From NCBI GenBank assembly GCA_024734495.1, contig JALMQS010000099.1:98559321-98623320 (forward strand): a stretch of 64,000 nucleotides of DNA, in the 5' to 3' direction. Source of the stretch: Forficula auricularia. Lineage: Eukaryota > Arthropoda > Insecta > Dermaptera > Forficulidae. Of the stretch, positions 23,093 through 35,357 are shown one piece after another; within the stretch, counting starts at the first letter, position 1, and each line of letters begins with the position of its first letter. A program made the position numbers and the translations under genes. Below the pieces are notes generated by a model that was given only the letters and a program-made list of their open reading frames with translations, was not told where the DNA came from and made no database searches.

Positions 23093-24215
23093 TAACATGC
23101 GAGGTTATGATACTTGGAAAACATCAAGCTTATACCAACTAAAGCAACTGTACTGAAATTGTTGTAATTTTACACTAGATATATATAATTAGTCTGGCTT
23201 ATATTTATACAAATATTACCTAGGCACCTAAAATAATTCTTGGAGTAAAAGGTATTTGTGGAGAGAGAGTGTGAAAAAATGAAGATTGTCCGACTCCCAA
23301 AAGATAAGGCAGTGTCCACTTTTTAGAACTCCCACTTTCTTCTAAATTTTCATTCAAAAGGTCTTATTTAGAAATTTAAAAATCTAACCAGTTCTTCTTT
23401 TTGGAAAATCAATACCAGTATTTTCTTCAAACTTTCGTTCTTGAGATATGGGGTGTCTTATTACTCAACAAACAAACAGAAAAAAATACTTCAAAATTAT
23501 TTTATTCTACGTTTCAGATATTTATAAACCCGAATAAGCAAAAATAAATAAAATTCTTGTAATTTTGAATAAATTGAATTTTTTTTCTCTTCTGAAATCT
23601 AATTTCAATTTTTTGTATTTTTCATGTCACATTCTTTTCTTCTTCTTCTTTCTTCCTCGTTTTTGGAAATTATGACTAACACTTGATTATCTTAGGCAAT
23701 AAAGAGAAAAATGTGTAAATTTAATTAAAAAACTTTTCTTAGTACTATTAGTATAAAAATGAATTTATTGAAAATTAATCTAGAAATAATAAAGATTCTG
23801 GTTCCAGAAAAAATTAAAACTGTAATACTCATAAATGTATTCATACGTTTTCATTATGAAAATATATCTATACCTACTAGTAAGAACGAATTGTGTATTT
23901 CCTGGATTTGTGGTTTTAGAAAGTTTATCGATTATTTGAAACAGTAGGTAAAGATGTATATATATATGCTATTTCTCATTTTCTAATTAAACCCTTTGTA
24001 CTTTGTTTTCGAGTTTGTTTGTTTGTTATATTTTAATCTGTGGCCTTTGGCCTATGATTCCAAATCAGAACAATTTTATTCTATTGAAATCTAAATAAAA
24101 AAAAAAAAATCAATTTCTTCTCAAGCTTATTTGTTTGGTTTTTATAGTAAATATAATTAATTCTAAAACAAAAAAATTTGGAATGATATAAAACATGTAT
24201 AATTTACAAATTTAA
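23093..24215. other. no recognised feature
   Basis: AT-rich. TTTGGCCTATGATTCCAAAT followed by an A run at 24050-24110 looks like the 3' tail of a retroposon, but no body was recognised. Confidence 0.4.
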
Positions 24216-24298
24216 CAGTGGTTCTCAAGTGTGGTACGCAAGAGATTTCTGTGGGTTCATGGATGTTTGTCATATCATTTTTTTAAGACCCATCCACA
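24216..24298. mobile_element. hAT-like left terminus
   Basis: CAGTGGTTCTCAAGTGTGG followed by GTACGC is a typical hAT terminal block. A related GTGGTACGCAGGGGGTTCAC occurs at about 43093. No right end was found. Confidence 0.5.
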
Positions 24299-24300
24299 TG

Positions 24301-24422
24301 TGCCAAATTGCATTCCAGACTGAATGAACACTTATGATGATTTCCATGTAAGATATCATCTTGAGGCTTAAACCAACTGTTCGGAATGCAATTTCGGCAC
24401 TTGGGTTAGACTCCCGATGAAG
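24301..24422 (+). repeat. foldback followed by box B-like segment
   Basis: TGCCAAATTGCATTCC (24301-24316) pairs with GGAATGCAATTTCGGCA (24383-24399). The right arm runs straight into CACTTGGGTTAGACTCCCG, resembling a tRNA T-arm/box B. The same order (GAATTGCATTT, then TTGGGTTCACTTCCC) occurs at 5560-5605. Confidence 0.6.
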
Positions 24423-25089
24423 TAATCTCGTCTGACATCATAGATCTAAAAATATCAAGACTTTAAATCTTTATAAATTGGAGGATTTGTGGGCATGATT
24501 TGTAATTTGTGATAATTTTATTCTTGTATTAATTTTAAATATATGGATTGACGTTTTGTATACTGTATCTATATTGACAGTCTGATTAAAAATAAATAAA
24601 CATTATTTTATTATATCCACAAAGACCCGCGACTCCGAATCACCCCTGCAATTTCTTTCTATTTTTCATCTTTTCACGATGCAGGAATAGGGTTTTAACA
24701 ATCTTTTGTATTCAATCATCAAAAAAAAAAAAAAAACTTAATACGAAAGTGAACCTTTCTACTCCGAAAATCAAACATATTTCATAATATTCTTGATATC
24801 TTTCAAGTTATTTTTCAATAAATTGTGGTAATGAAAGTTTTTATATAAATTTGGTTTTTTCGGTACATATTTATATTGTAATTGATAAACGCTTTGATTT
24901 ACAAGATATATTATTTATTATTACATAATAATATTTTAGACAAATTAACTTTTAAACGTTAGTTTTAATTTTTTCTTAAAGCAATTTGAGCCACGAAATA
25001 TTTAACTTATAATCAATAATTTCTTATGTTAATTTTACATATTATTTAGAAAATTATTTTATTATTTTTTGAAAAAGGAAAAATAAATT
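24423..25089. other. no recognised feature
   Basis: AT-rich, with an A run at 24721-24736. Confidence 0.5.
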
Positions 25090-25147
25090 GAGCACCCGAC
25101 AGGATTCGAACACGTGTCTCTCTCCTTTAGCTGAAGAGCGCCTTAAT
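25090..25147 (-). other. tRNA-like 3' fragment (tRNA-Ser-like), or SINE head remnant
   Basis: On the minus strand TTAAGGCG is followed by CTCTT-CAGCTAA-AGGAG, a 5-bp anticodon-type stem with a 7-base loop. Next come GACACGTGTTCGAATCC, with a perfect box B GTTCGAATCC, and CTGTCGGGTGCTC. TTAAGGCG and the loop GCTAA resemble tRNA-Ser(GCU), but the U before the anticodon is A, the acceptor 5' strand and D-arm are absent and the variable arm is short. It is therefore a pseudo-tRNA or a retroposed fragment. Confidence 0.5.
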
Positions 25148-25851
25148 AATCTATTTTTACACCCATCTTGAGTCTAGAAAACAGTAGCGTAAAATAGAGA
25201 TGTATTGATCGTCGATGTAAACATGTGAAGATAGCAGAAAATTTACGATAAAAAATGACAGCTGTCAAAAATGAAATGAAATATATATTTGTTGATATAG
25301 ATCTATGAGCATTTTGAATCGATGTCATAAAACTTTCTAATAATGACAAAATGGATAGTAGTTTCCACTCGTCAATAGTATTTTTTTCTTTCTTTTTTTA
25401 TGGTAAAGTTACATACCGACTTCCATATCTAGGAGGAAAAATAGTGATAGAATCTTAGAAATATACAACTGTTGTTAATAAAAGATATTTATAAAGCTGG
25501 GTGTTAGATATTAAATGGCAATATCTAACAATAGGAGATGATTTTTCGAGTGCTTAAAAACAAAATTAAAAATAATATTATTTATTTTATTTTTATATAT
25601 TTACAGTTTATTTACAATTCTATTTAAAAACATAAACATCCCTTTAATCTTGATTCAAAAAACTTTATTCATTTGATTAATTCACAAACCTTGAATAACT
25701 TTTTAATTAAAAATCCTATATTGACTTGTTACTCAGATGAGCACGTGTAGCTTACTGTCTTCTGTTAAAAAATGATCTTTTTATTTCTATTATTAAACTG
25801 ATTGTTCTTAAGAAATTTATTTCTATTAAAACCAAAAGATTATATACCTTG

Positions 25852-26165
25852 CGGACCTACCATAAATTATCTTATAGAGTAAGGGGGAGGGGGCATCTCA
25901 GATTTTTGACGAAATGTTACAGGAGGGCTCGGGGATCTTAAAAATTGTGATGCTACAAAAAATTTATAAAACTTAGGTAAAAAATAAAAATAAGTTAAAA
26001 AATTTATACAATTATTATATTATAGGGTATAAAAGTAATAGTATGACGTCACAATAATGGAGGAGGACTCAATAAAAATGGGACATAATGTGATCAGGAG
26101 GAGGGGGTGGTGGGTGGGGATGCAAAAATCTTGAAAATCGTGTGACGTAATTTATGGACGGCCCC
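25852..26165. mobile_element. short TIR element (CCATAAATTACGTCA type)
   Basis: The right end reads CGTGTGACGTAATTTATGG then ACGGCCCC; the left end CGGACCTACCATAAATTAT is its diverged complement. The interior is G-rich on the plus strand (GGGGGAGGGGGC, GGAGGAGGGGGTGGTGGG) and contains TGACGTCA near 26044. Termini of this type are widespread in invertebrate repeats. No coding sequence. Confidence 0.68.
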
Positions 26166-27126
26166 TTAGATATTATTTTGAAAATCTAACATACTGTCCA
26201 ACCCTGAGAGCCTAACCTAAGCCCTCAGTGGAGAAATCTTATTCTTTCAAAACCATGTCCTTTTTTTATATTTAAAAACTTATTGACTTGATTGGGGTAT
26301 TTAATCATTTTACATGATATTTGGAGGGTAGGTATCATTACAATCTAACAATTAGGTATCGGGTCCCTAACTTACATATGCTTATCTAAACTGGGTAAAA
26401 TTAATAATTAAATACCTCTAGAATCTTATATATATTAAATAATTTTCAATAATTATCAACTAACGATTAGATTAAACAAACAAAAAATAAAAACTAACAA
26501 TTGTCGTGTACAGCTCCTTTTTCTTGAAGAAAACTCCAACCACGTACTTGTATCAATCATATCAATCTCACAACCTCAATTTCAGGCCTGCATGATAATA
26601 ATTATCATGCACATGTTTAAAAATAATATTAAAAAGGGATGAGTGTTGTGGAGATATTATTATTGGGTGTTTTTGCATATAACTTAAATTAGAATTTACT
26701 GTAAACGACCTTCAGCACGAATCACCTCTCTGACATCCAAAAAATGATCTAAGTTGGCAAGTGATCTACTTTTACTAGTCATCGTGTCGGAATCTTTTAG
26801 AGAATCAAAGTCATTTGGGAAGCTTAGATCTTAGTGAATTCATACAATTCTGAGAAGATATGACCGGGAAGGAAATGTTAACTTAATTGAATTGCTTTAT
26901 TAATATTAAAGTATATTTATTCAATGGAAGCCACTAATAAACTAACACCAATAAAACATGTTCTTGTTATTTTTTTTAGTGGAGGGTAGTTGTTAACGAA
27001 TTGAATGCATGTTGTTTTGTTAATTAAAGTAGGCTCGACGCATTCGGAAGGTAATTATAATTTATAATTTATGAATTAGTGAAATTCAACCAACTTTGAT
27101 TTTTTTAAGTCCGAGTCACTTTAGAC
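26166..27126. other. no recognised feature except a 23-bp palindrome
   Basis: TGCATGATAAT and its complement (26589-26611) form an 11-bp-arm palindrome with a one-base centre. Otherwise AT-rich. Confidence 0.5.
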
Positions 27127-27467
27127 CAGGGGTGTCAAACTCAATTTCCTTAAGTGACACTTTTTGTATCGTGTATGACAGCGGGCCAGATTAAAAATAA
27201 AATGCAAATGTACCTATACCTAATACTAAATATAAGTAAGAATTATATAAACAATAGTTTTATTTAAGCAAAAAGTTATAATTTGTTTTTAAGTAGAGAC
27301 GAATTAAACCCAAATATTATTTTGAGGATCCAGAAACTTGACTTCTTTTACTCTTCATTATCTACTTGAAATTTGGTGTCAATGTATTGATTTTTAAAAT
27401 GGGCTGAAAAATGTTTATCTTTTAAGCTATTCTAACTACTTTACAAAAAAAAAAAATATTTTATATT
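27127..27467 (-). mobile_element. hAT element 3' terminal region
   Basis: CAGGGGTGTCAAACTCAATT with GCGGGCCAGATT downstream is a textbook hAT terminus. Seen on the minus strand it is the 3' end of the element whose transposase tail lies immediately to the right. The opposite terminus was not found, probably because of the foldback inserted at 27.84 kb and later decay. Confidence 0.75.
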
Positions 27468-27866
27468 TTATAATATTGAATTTAAGTCGCCCCCCCCAAA
27501 AAAAAAACATCGATTTAAAGAAGAGGGGTAAGTGAAAAAATCTTTAGATTTATTAATCTCCATTGCTGAAAATACCTGTTTACAAATATGTGAACCTCTA
27601 AACATGCATAAAATGCGAACAGCATGGTCCATTCCGAAAGTACCATATGTACATGAAATTAAAGTACTATTGAATTGATTTGGTGGGTCGCAAATAATTG
27701 TCTCAAGGGCTTTCTTTATCTTTGACATGCCTGATTTAGAAAATTGAATAAGTAATATGAAATCAGTACCCTCAAATATTATAAATTTTGTTAAGGGAGA
27801 ATGGTGTGGATTCTTGGTGAAACATTTTAAAATAAAGTAAAAAAAAAATTGCAAAATTTTTAACAT
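27468..27866 (-). pseudogene. hAT transposase relic, C-terminal dimerisation region
   Basis: The 132-residue frame holds GTDFILLIQFSKSGMSKIK in the middle and, near the end, FRGSHICKQVFSAMEINKSK. The latter matches the hAT C-terminal signature (F-G-S-T-x-x-C-E-Q-x-F-S-x-M-x-x-N-K-S-K) of the GTF2IRD2/ZBED5-like group, used for dimerisation. The catalytic Asp residues and zinc finger are absent. The first ~20 residues are encoded by sequence shared with the neighbouring inverted repeat, so the frame is partly chimeric. The end, after NKSK, runs over A/C homopolymers and is degraded. The 3' terminus at 27127 is correctly placed. It is a dead copy of the source family that non-autonomous hATs in this window might have used. 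Confidence 0.72.
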
Positions 27867-28060
27867 ACTTTTTAAAATTTAAAATATCAAATGCTAGGTA
27901 GAGGTTCCTCTGTGAACTCCTGAAGATGGGCTCATACCCCGAATATATATATATATATATATATAAGAGTCTAAACTAGCATCTTGTCATTTATTTTTGT
28001 GAAACATACCTAGTATTTTATATTTAAAATTTAAAAAAAATTCAAAATTTTCTTTAAAAT
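27835..28060. repeat. shortened relative of the 11.2-12.0 kb inverted repeat
   Basis: Left piece ending AAATGCTAGGTAG and right piece TACCTAGTATTTTATATTT pair as arms. The centre has CTCCTGAAGATGGG, CTCATACCCCGAA and an expanded AT run (27942-27966). Each part aligns with the larger repeat, but most of the arms is missing. Confidence 0.8.
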
Positions 28061-28493
28061 TTTATAAAACTGATTTTAAACCTTTATTAACATAAAATAA
28101 ATTATGAATGCAAAGATTTAAGGATCTTTTTGAGTGTCTTTTTTTCTCTTTGGTATGCAATGTAAAAATATTTTCTCCAAAGTCTATGATTAGACCTTAA
28201 AGTAAATTCATTTATTAATAAAATAAATTGTTAAGCAGTGATAATCGATTCTATAATGGTAACTTATTTTTTATTATCTCATATTCATATTAATAATAAT
28301 ATTTGACCTAAATGAAAAGTATATTTTTGTCAATCTACAAAAAGTGTAGATAATCTTTTAGATATTAAAACAAAAGCGCATAAATAAAACGGTTATGGTT
28401 ATTTTTTATTGTGCCTAGCCTATTTTAATAAGTCGCTTTCATTTCTCGGTATACTCTAGTAAGATTTATATTTTTATATATTTAGGGTAAAAA
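28061..28493. other. no recognised feature
   Basis: AT-rich; TATGCAATGTAAAAATATTTTCT near 28155 is a faint match to the CTCTGATATGCAA repeat. Confidence 0.4.
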
Positions 28494-28778
28494 ATGGCCA
28501 TTAAAAAGAAAAAGGTAGGAGCAAGCAATCAATCGACCCCCTCGCCTCTGAAATTCACCAAGGCAGAGACAATACCAAGGCTCCTGGTGCCAACTAACAC
28601 CAATGGTTCAGTTCGTTTAACCTTGCTATTTATAGGCTACTCTCCTCCGAAGCCAAAAAGGCAGCGAAACTATTTCAGGAGGGACATTTGTTTCAGTCAA
28701 ACAAACGGACGACGCGGCGGAGAGACCCTGTCCCTTTTTATCGATATACCATTATTTCCAATGAAGCATCGTAAATGA
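28494..28778 (+). CDS. unrecognised 94-residue open frame in a GC-raised island
   Basis: Begins ATGGCC after AAAA (a good initiation context), preceded by a pyrimidine/AT stretch ending in TTTAG that could be a 3' splice site. The product starts MAIKKKKVGASNQSTPSPLK and includes RLLVPTNTNGSVRL and RRDICFSQTNGRRGGE; it is basic, without a signal peptide, membrane segment or known domain. GC is clearly above background and continues into a G-rich stretch downstream. It might be a terminal or first exon or simply a non-coding island. I have no homologue to cite. Confidence 0.2.
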   Translation: MAIKKKKVGASNQSTPSPLKFTKAETIPRLLVPTNTNGSVRLTLLFIGYSPPKPKRQRNYFRRDICFSQTNGRRGGETLSLFIDIPLFPMKHRK

Positions 28779-28803
28779 GACAAGGGAGTTCTTAGTTGGA
28801 TGT

Positions 28804-28824
28804 GGGACATTGGGCTGGGCGGGG
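28804..28824 (+). other. G-quadruplex motif
   Basis: GGG-ACATT-GGG-CT-GGG-C-GGGG satisfies the four-tract, loop 1-7 rule, with more G runs just downstream. Confidence 0.8.
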
Positions 28825-31800
28825 TAGAGGGAGATTGGGGGATACAAAAAATGAAAACTAATTTCAGAACTATTTTAATTAATTTCACTGTGAGATGAAG
28901 TGGTGTTCGAGAGAAAATAAACATTTATAAATGTGCCATAGTAAAAGTGAAATAAGCGAGAGATTAAAAAAAACAAGTTGTTAGAAAGACATTAGTCATA
29001 AGTTCGTAACTATCAATAGCAGATTTTTCGGTCTTTATAATGATTTTTATATATGATTATAACTTAGGTTTTAAGTAAAGTAAAAAGTTCATGTATTGTC
29101 AGAAATCAGTTGGCTTATCCCCACCAAAAGTCTCGAATATCGCGGTTTTGCTACTGGTATTACAGAAAAAAAAATATTTTATATTTTTTTGTAATAAATT
29201 GTTTTTTAATATTTTCATTCAATTACTCGTATCTCTTGCGATCTACTATTTCCTTTTAGTCCTAACACTATACACACTCTTTGATATTTGGAATTTGTAT
29301 AATGTTATCCCAGTGAAATTGAAGGAACGGCTGAACAATTAATTCGCTTCCAATTGCGCGATCCTTAATAGCTTTCGTGCAAAACATTCATGTCATTCAT
29401 CGAATACTTTGAAATGTTTTACTAAATAGTCACTTTGTTGAGCAATTCCATTTCTTTTTGGGACTAGTTTCTAGTTACTCCCATTTTAAGGAACTGTATA
29501 CAAAAGTATATATAGGTACTAGTTTTCATTTTGAGGAACTAACATAGATACAAGTCACCGCTACTTGCGAATTAATTTTGAAAAGTTTCGAGTTATCTAA
29601 TGTAAACTATGAACAGAACATTCTATTTGGTAATTCTACGAATTATTTTTAACATTAATCAAATTCCATCCACCCAATTCGTTAATTGAAAAAGATTTAG
29701 TTTGTCGAGGGTATTAGAGTTGATGATCCATAAGGAGAAATCAATGAGGTTGTAAATAAACATTCATACACAGACATTAATATATATATATATGAAGTTT
29801 ATTTGCTAGAGAATATAGTTTCGGACCTTTATCATTAGTATTTTTAATTAGAAATAGATAATATGTTATTTTTCATGGGTTCAAATACCCGATTGGTTGT
29901 AGATAAATTTGTTTTGTAATAGTAACCTGGTTACCTCACAAACCAAAACAAAAAAATGAAATGTGTAAAGTACTAGTTCCTTTCATTTTTAGAAAATAGC
30001 TACAGTTACAAGTTACAAAATGTAACGGCGAGCCAGTCCTGGCTATATAAATTTATTTCGATCACATATATAGCGCATTTTATTCAAATACTTGCAAAAT
30101 GGTATCCAGACTAGAGAGAAAATAATCAACATAAGAAAATATAATTTCTCTTAAAATTTGCATAAAATATTTGCTATTGCTCAGCCCGAAAACGAAATAA
30201 TCTTCTGGTTTGAGTGAGAATCATAAAACCCACTTTTCATCACTTTCAGCTGCTAAATGCATTCTCGACCCTCTCTCCCCTGTCTCCCTTTAGTTCTCAC
30301 GCGTGTTACCTCCCCTACAACAAGTCTGCCGCTTTTCTGTTAATAAGTTCACACACATACACACAGGGAATCCCGCACAAGCCAATCTTTTACGCTACAC
30401 CTCTTTGGAAAGACAATTTTTTCTTTAATTTCCAAATCATTTTCTCTTTTTTTTTTTAATCCTTCGCCAGAGTTAATTTATGAATGGAATAAACTTAATC
30501 TGCATTTTTTTATTAATTGTTTATATTTATTTTATTCGTGACTTTTTTTAGGGAAAATGTTAAATTTTATGTATACTCTGGTGCAATCATTTTATATAGG
30601 ACCTTCTAACTCTGATAATTTTTCCAATATACTGAGTAGAGTTGGAAATAAAGAGAACAAACACATTCATCCCTATGATTTTTGGAGACATTTGACACCC
30701 TGTCTTCTTTCCATTTTTCTTTAAATTCTTTACGAATCGCCTCCATAAGCTCCTTTGACTCCGATCCAATAGCTGAATATTTTTGGCTAACAAATAGGCG
30801 ATTTGCAAGAATCTTTCGATTGAGAACTAATGAAAAAAAATAGATTTTAATGATTTTCATCTTTTTCGTTTCTTGATCACACAGTTAGGTGGAATGGTTA
30901 AATTTGATTTTAGGACATTCCCAATGACAATATTTATTAGGACTGAAGGCAGAACGATAGCCCAGTCGCTGAGGGACAGGAAACCCCACCTCCCTCCACC
31001 CAATGTGTCAGATTTAATTAAAATTTCAAGTCATTTCACAAGATCTGCCTTTTAAACAGATTGTTTCTTACACCTTTGTGAAACTATATTCGAAAAGGCA
31101 GATATAATATCTCAAACATCCATAATTAAACCTACTCTCTAGCGTTTCAAGAGTAATTGTTTCTTTATCTCTAGAAAATTAGTTGCTTTAAGAAAGAATT
31201 TTAATATTAATATTTTTATATTTTCAATTAACAGACTTTAAATTTGTACCTAAATGACTAATTCAGAAGCGCATCCGATTCCAAGCCTACTTTTGAAAAA
31301 TTTATACATTTTTGTAAATTCTTAACCAACAAATTAGCTTTATTATTTTTGTACAAAACTCCTGACTCTGGTTTTCATCAGTAGAGCCTTCTTTTTATTT
31401 CTTCTGAAAGTGTTTTTTAATGAATTTGGGATTTAAAAGATATACATTTTTTGGTTTATAGACTTAATTGAATTGGCCTCTGAACGGCTCATACATAGAC
31501 GTCTAGATATATTATACGTATGCTTAAGTTTGTATGGGTTATTCCTAAGAACTATTTGAAAACATCTAGATTATTAATAAAGAAAAATTCTAGCCTTGTA
31601 CGCACCATGCACCTGAATATAGGCAATCGTTTCGTCGCCTCTTTTTCAAAGTTGCTTACAATTTAGGCTCTGCCGTAAAGTACCTGAGTTTCTTACTCCA
31701 TTTCACGTTTTTATTTTCACTTTTGCTATTCACCAACCAATACTATCTTAAATACATATACGCTAAAACAGATAGTGTTCAAATTCATTAAAGTCAATGA

Positions 31801-33599
31801 AGTTTTCTTTTTTCCTGACGATGATTTATTCTTTCTTCCAACTCATGAGAATTGAAACAAAATGTGAATGCTTCCTGTCCTTTAATCAGCGATTGATGCA
31901 AGTAGAATAGTGTGCCAAAGGTCTTTGTCCCCTAATTTTTAAAACTTTAATGGATTTATTTTTTATTTTAAAAATTTCCCTTCTCGATCTTATCGGAAAT
32001 CAAACGACACTTGGTTTAATACCTTTCAAAGATTCGAATCGGAAGAAAGTAGATCTCCTTGTGTAAACAATAGGAAGTGGAAGAAATGGCCGGTCAAGCA
32101 AAAGCAAAAGGGAGCAGGAGCTAATGTTATGTAAACAAACTCATTCAAGCTTACTAAAAGATAAGAAAATAATAAAAGTTCCCGACGCTTTCAACATTGA
32201 TGATCAGTTATGTCGAATCATTTAAAAATTAAAATATTATAGTACCTACTTTACCAAAGTTATAATTATAATGCATAAATTAAAGACTGTCTCTTCTGCT
32301 TAATATAAATATTTTATATTTATTTAAGACTCCCTCTAATATTTAGCATAGCTATATACAAGTTTTAACTTTGAATCTTTTTGTTTCAGGTGGGTCTTTA
32401 TTCTAATCATCATTATACAGACCAAAAGGTGGTAAGTCCAAAATCACTACATTTATTCATTTGACTTGATAAATTTCATTTAAATTGAGACTATTATAAA
32501 TATGTATTATGACAAAGCTGGTTTTATTTACGTATTAAATTCGTTAGTAATTAAATTTTGAATTATTTTTCGAATATCTGGGGTATGTTCTAAGTATTAT
32601 AGTATAAAATAGGCTAATCTTATTAAAATAATGTTGACATTTATAGCAATTACAGCGAAAACATGTATAAAATAACATTACGCCCTATATCTGACAAATC
32701 AGAAATTAGGTAACTATTTCGATGCTGCCACCTATTTTAAGCCTTAGTATGTCCAGATCTTCATTGATATAAATATGATTGAATATCATTGGAAAGTATA
32801 AAAAGAAATAATATCAATAGCCACAAAATAGTGTTAATAAAACTTTTCACTTTAATTTCTCTATTTATAATAAAAATTTGAAAATTAATTTAAAACTTTT
32901 GGAAATTATTTAAAGGATTTCGTTTCCACTCAAACCTCTAAAGAGCCGGAGGCGAAACTGCCTAGGAAGGACCCGCTTTCTATCTAATAAAGATATTTTG
33001 GCAATGTTGAAAATTTTCGTCCAATATCGGTTTTGAGAAATGGTTTTGGTAGAAACTTTTCACGCCCATTAATGATTAGAAATAATGACTAATTTTAGCT
33101 GGCAGATAATTAGTAACAGCCGAAAGCATTTTGAAATTAAAAATACATGTATTTGATTATTGATCTACCTACACGCTATCAAACTTGCTTCTATAGTTAG
33201 AAATTGAGTAGAGAAATAAGTGAATTTTAGAAGAGTATTTTTTGCTATAGATACAAGATATAAGTCTAAATACATTGGTACTTCATTGCATTAATCAAAA
33301 ATAGGAAATATCCACCAGTTAGATTAGATTTGAAAAATTGAAGGTTAAAGGATTTGAAAAAATGAAGGCAGAGTTCGAATTTTTGAAAAATTTTGAAAAA
33401 CAAATAAACTAAAAACTACTTTTTGATCCATTGGTTATATCAAGAAGGTGGAACATCTATAATTCAAGATTGATTTAATCTTGCATTTTGGAAAGAGAAA
33501 TAGGGATTGAATGACAGTCGAAGTTACCTGACGATGCAGGTCATGGACAATTTATGATTTTAGGTCGCGGACAAGTCCAATCTCAAAAGTCATAAGATT
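28825..33599. other. long stretch without recognised elements
   Basis: Mostly AT-rich single-copy-looking sequence. Small GC-raised patches lie at 30230-30400 (pyrimidine-rich), 30930-31010 and 32060-32110. Two overlapping minus-strand frames at 30587-30860 (one containing SKELMEAIRKEFKEKWKEDR) look partly coding, but no family, start or splice evidence supports a gene. I see no transposon ends. Confidence 0.45.
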
Positions 33600-34095
33600 T
33601 CAACAATTGTGAATTGAATTTATTTGACTTGTACTCATTATGACCATGAAGGGGTGTTTAACGTGTATTATACAAATGACGCTATAAGGAAGATTATTAA
33701 ATTTAACTCTTAATAGAAAAAGATAGTGGTAATATTGTTTTATATATAATCCGCTTAAAGCATTTCTAGTATATTCGCAGAGAAATATCCCGAACATTAG
33801 CGGGAGTGCATGAAAGGCACTTTGACATATTATAACCACCTCAGCCCGAGCAGAATTTGACAAGCTTCCCGGAGGGGCCAGGAGCTTCCAGGCCCTAAGC
33901 TCATGATGCAGCCGGTCTAAAATATAGAAAAAGAACGGAAATGGTTCTACTATGTGCATGCAAGCTTGATAAGGCTAAATTTCGAATTTGTTACATTGGT
34001 CGCATGCCGAAGGTGACAAGAGAATGTTTGTTGGTCCACATATTCAAAGGGGCCCAATTCGAGCTTTATATACACTATAAGAAGCTGGGATCATA
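33600..34095 (-). pseudogene. jockey/CR1-like LINE reverse-transcriptase tail, degraded
   Basis: Minus-strand frames give PASYSVYKARIGPL (compare P-S-Q-L-L-x-L-Y-K-A-Q-I-R-P) near 34060, then FPFFFYILDRLHHELR and WKLLAPPGSL, and FLLRVKFNNLPYSV near 33690. They correspond in order to the post-thumb Y-K-A-Q-I-R-P box, the L-F-Y-R-Y-F-H box and the W-N-x-L-P box of jockey/CR1 enzymes. The 119-residue frame at 33600-33959 covers the last two, with the W of WNNLP lost. More diverged than the 49.2 kb copy and possibly another subfamily. Confidence 0.6.
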
Positions 34096-34140
34096 AAATA
34101 GCATATACGTTTAAGCTTTACATGCAATGGAATAAATAAC

Positions 34141-34205
34141 TATTTTTTTTTTTATTATTAAAATATAACCTTGTTACAGAGAACATTAGGTCATTAGGCC
34201 AAACA
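34141..34205 (-). mobile_element. retroposon 3' end with A-rich tail
   Basis: On the minus strand TGGCCTAATGACCTAATG then TAACAAGGTTATATTTTAAT ends in an A run. The last ~30 bp recur at 38597-38626 (TTATTATTAAAATATAACC, same orientation), so two insertions share a 3' end. Confidence 0.55.
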
Positions 34206-34820
34206 AAACACATAAAATTACATAAATATATATACATTACATTATGAAGAAAGTATTACAATGTTTTTTTAAAGTTCAATAAATCAAAGGATATGTAACA
34301 AACTAGATGGTCAGAACATTAGCCATACATAATATAAAAATTTTATGAGATAGTTTTTTTAACAAATTATAATACATGTATTTATAGTAATTACTAATAA
34401 ATAATAGACAAAATCAGAGTCTGAACTCTTAGATTAACCAATAAGAAATAAATATGAAAAAAATCACAAGTTTTTACATTCTCGTCTTATTGAGATAATG
34501 AATTTATAAAACAATTTTAAATTATTCGGGTTTTCAAAGAAATATTTTAGAATAAGAAGCATATTGGTTGGATGCTCCAATAATTTACTAGTTGATTGAA
34601 GAAAATTTTCGACTTTATTTTTTATTCTTGCGCAACCAAGAAAGAAATGATTAAGATCACCAAATAACTATTGCTAAGTCTTAATTTTTGAAGTCTATTT
34701 TTTCTACAAGGAAATAGGTGTAATTGTTTCACGTTTTTTTTTAATAAATTTAACAATTTTATATTTAATTAGCTTTATATATTTTCTAGTCTTAATTCTT
34801 TATTAATTGAAAACATATTG

Positions 34821-35020
34821 AAGGAGACAATAAAAAAGCGTGTCTTCTGCTGGAATTATAAATTTTATTTATAACGAGACTATAGTTTCGAGGGCTTTGC
34901 GCTCTTCATCAGTCTATTACAATTAATTCACAGGAATTAATGCATGGATGGAACTCTTTTATTGTCTCCTTCAATATATAAAAATTCTTCTAACCTCGGC
35001 AAAAAAACTTTCAATTTAAT
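34821..35020. repeat. GAAGGAGACAATAAAAGAG foldback family, full-type copy
   Basis: Left end TTGAAGGAGACAATAAAA...GTGTCTTCTGCTGGAATTAT; right end CTCTTTTATTGTCTCCTTC then TATATAAAAATTCTTCTAAC and CTCGGC. Between them the minus strand carries CTGATGAAGAGCGCAAAGCC, then CTCGAAAC, TATA, GTC (34877-34912). Members also lie near 6.4, 35.6, 38.2, 45.4 and 56.4 kb. Confidence 0.8.
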
Positions 35021-35357
35021 TGAAACATAAATTACAAATTTGAAAGTATTGTTTTCTTAGTCAATCTGTTTTAATTTTATTTGTGTGAATTGATGAGATT
35101 GTTACATTGATAAGTTAGTGGAAAGTACCTTGTTTTTATTATTTAACACAACTAATATCATTTAAAGATCAATTACACCCACTAAAACTCATTTTACAAC
35201 ATCCACTGATGAAGTGGTGCTGCAAGTCTTCGAATATATTTGGAATTATAACTTCTAAAATAAAATAATATTACTGGAAATAATGACTCCCTTCATGCCA
35301 ATAAATTACAAATACAATTTAATTATAAATGGTATATTATGTTTTCAATATATTATA

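Noticed and set aside
32084..32130. ATGGCCGGTCAAGCAAAAGC as a gene start
   Set aside because: The frame closes after 12 codons and no splice or downstream exon could be supported.
35206..35235. CTGATGAAGTGG...CTTCGAATAT as another copy of the loop motif
   Set aside because: The intervening stem does not pair convincingly and GAAA is GAAT, so I left it out of the motif list.
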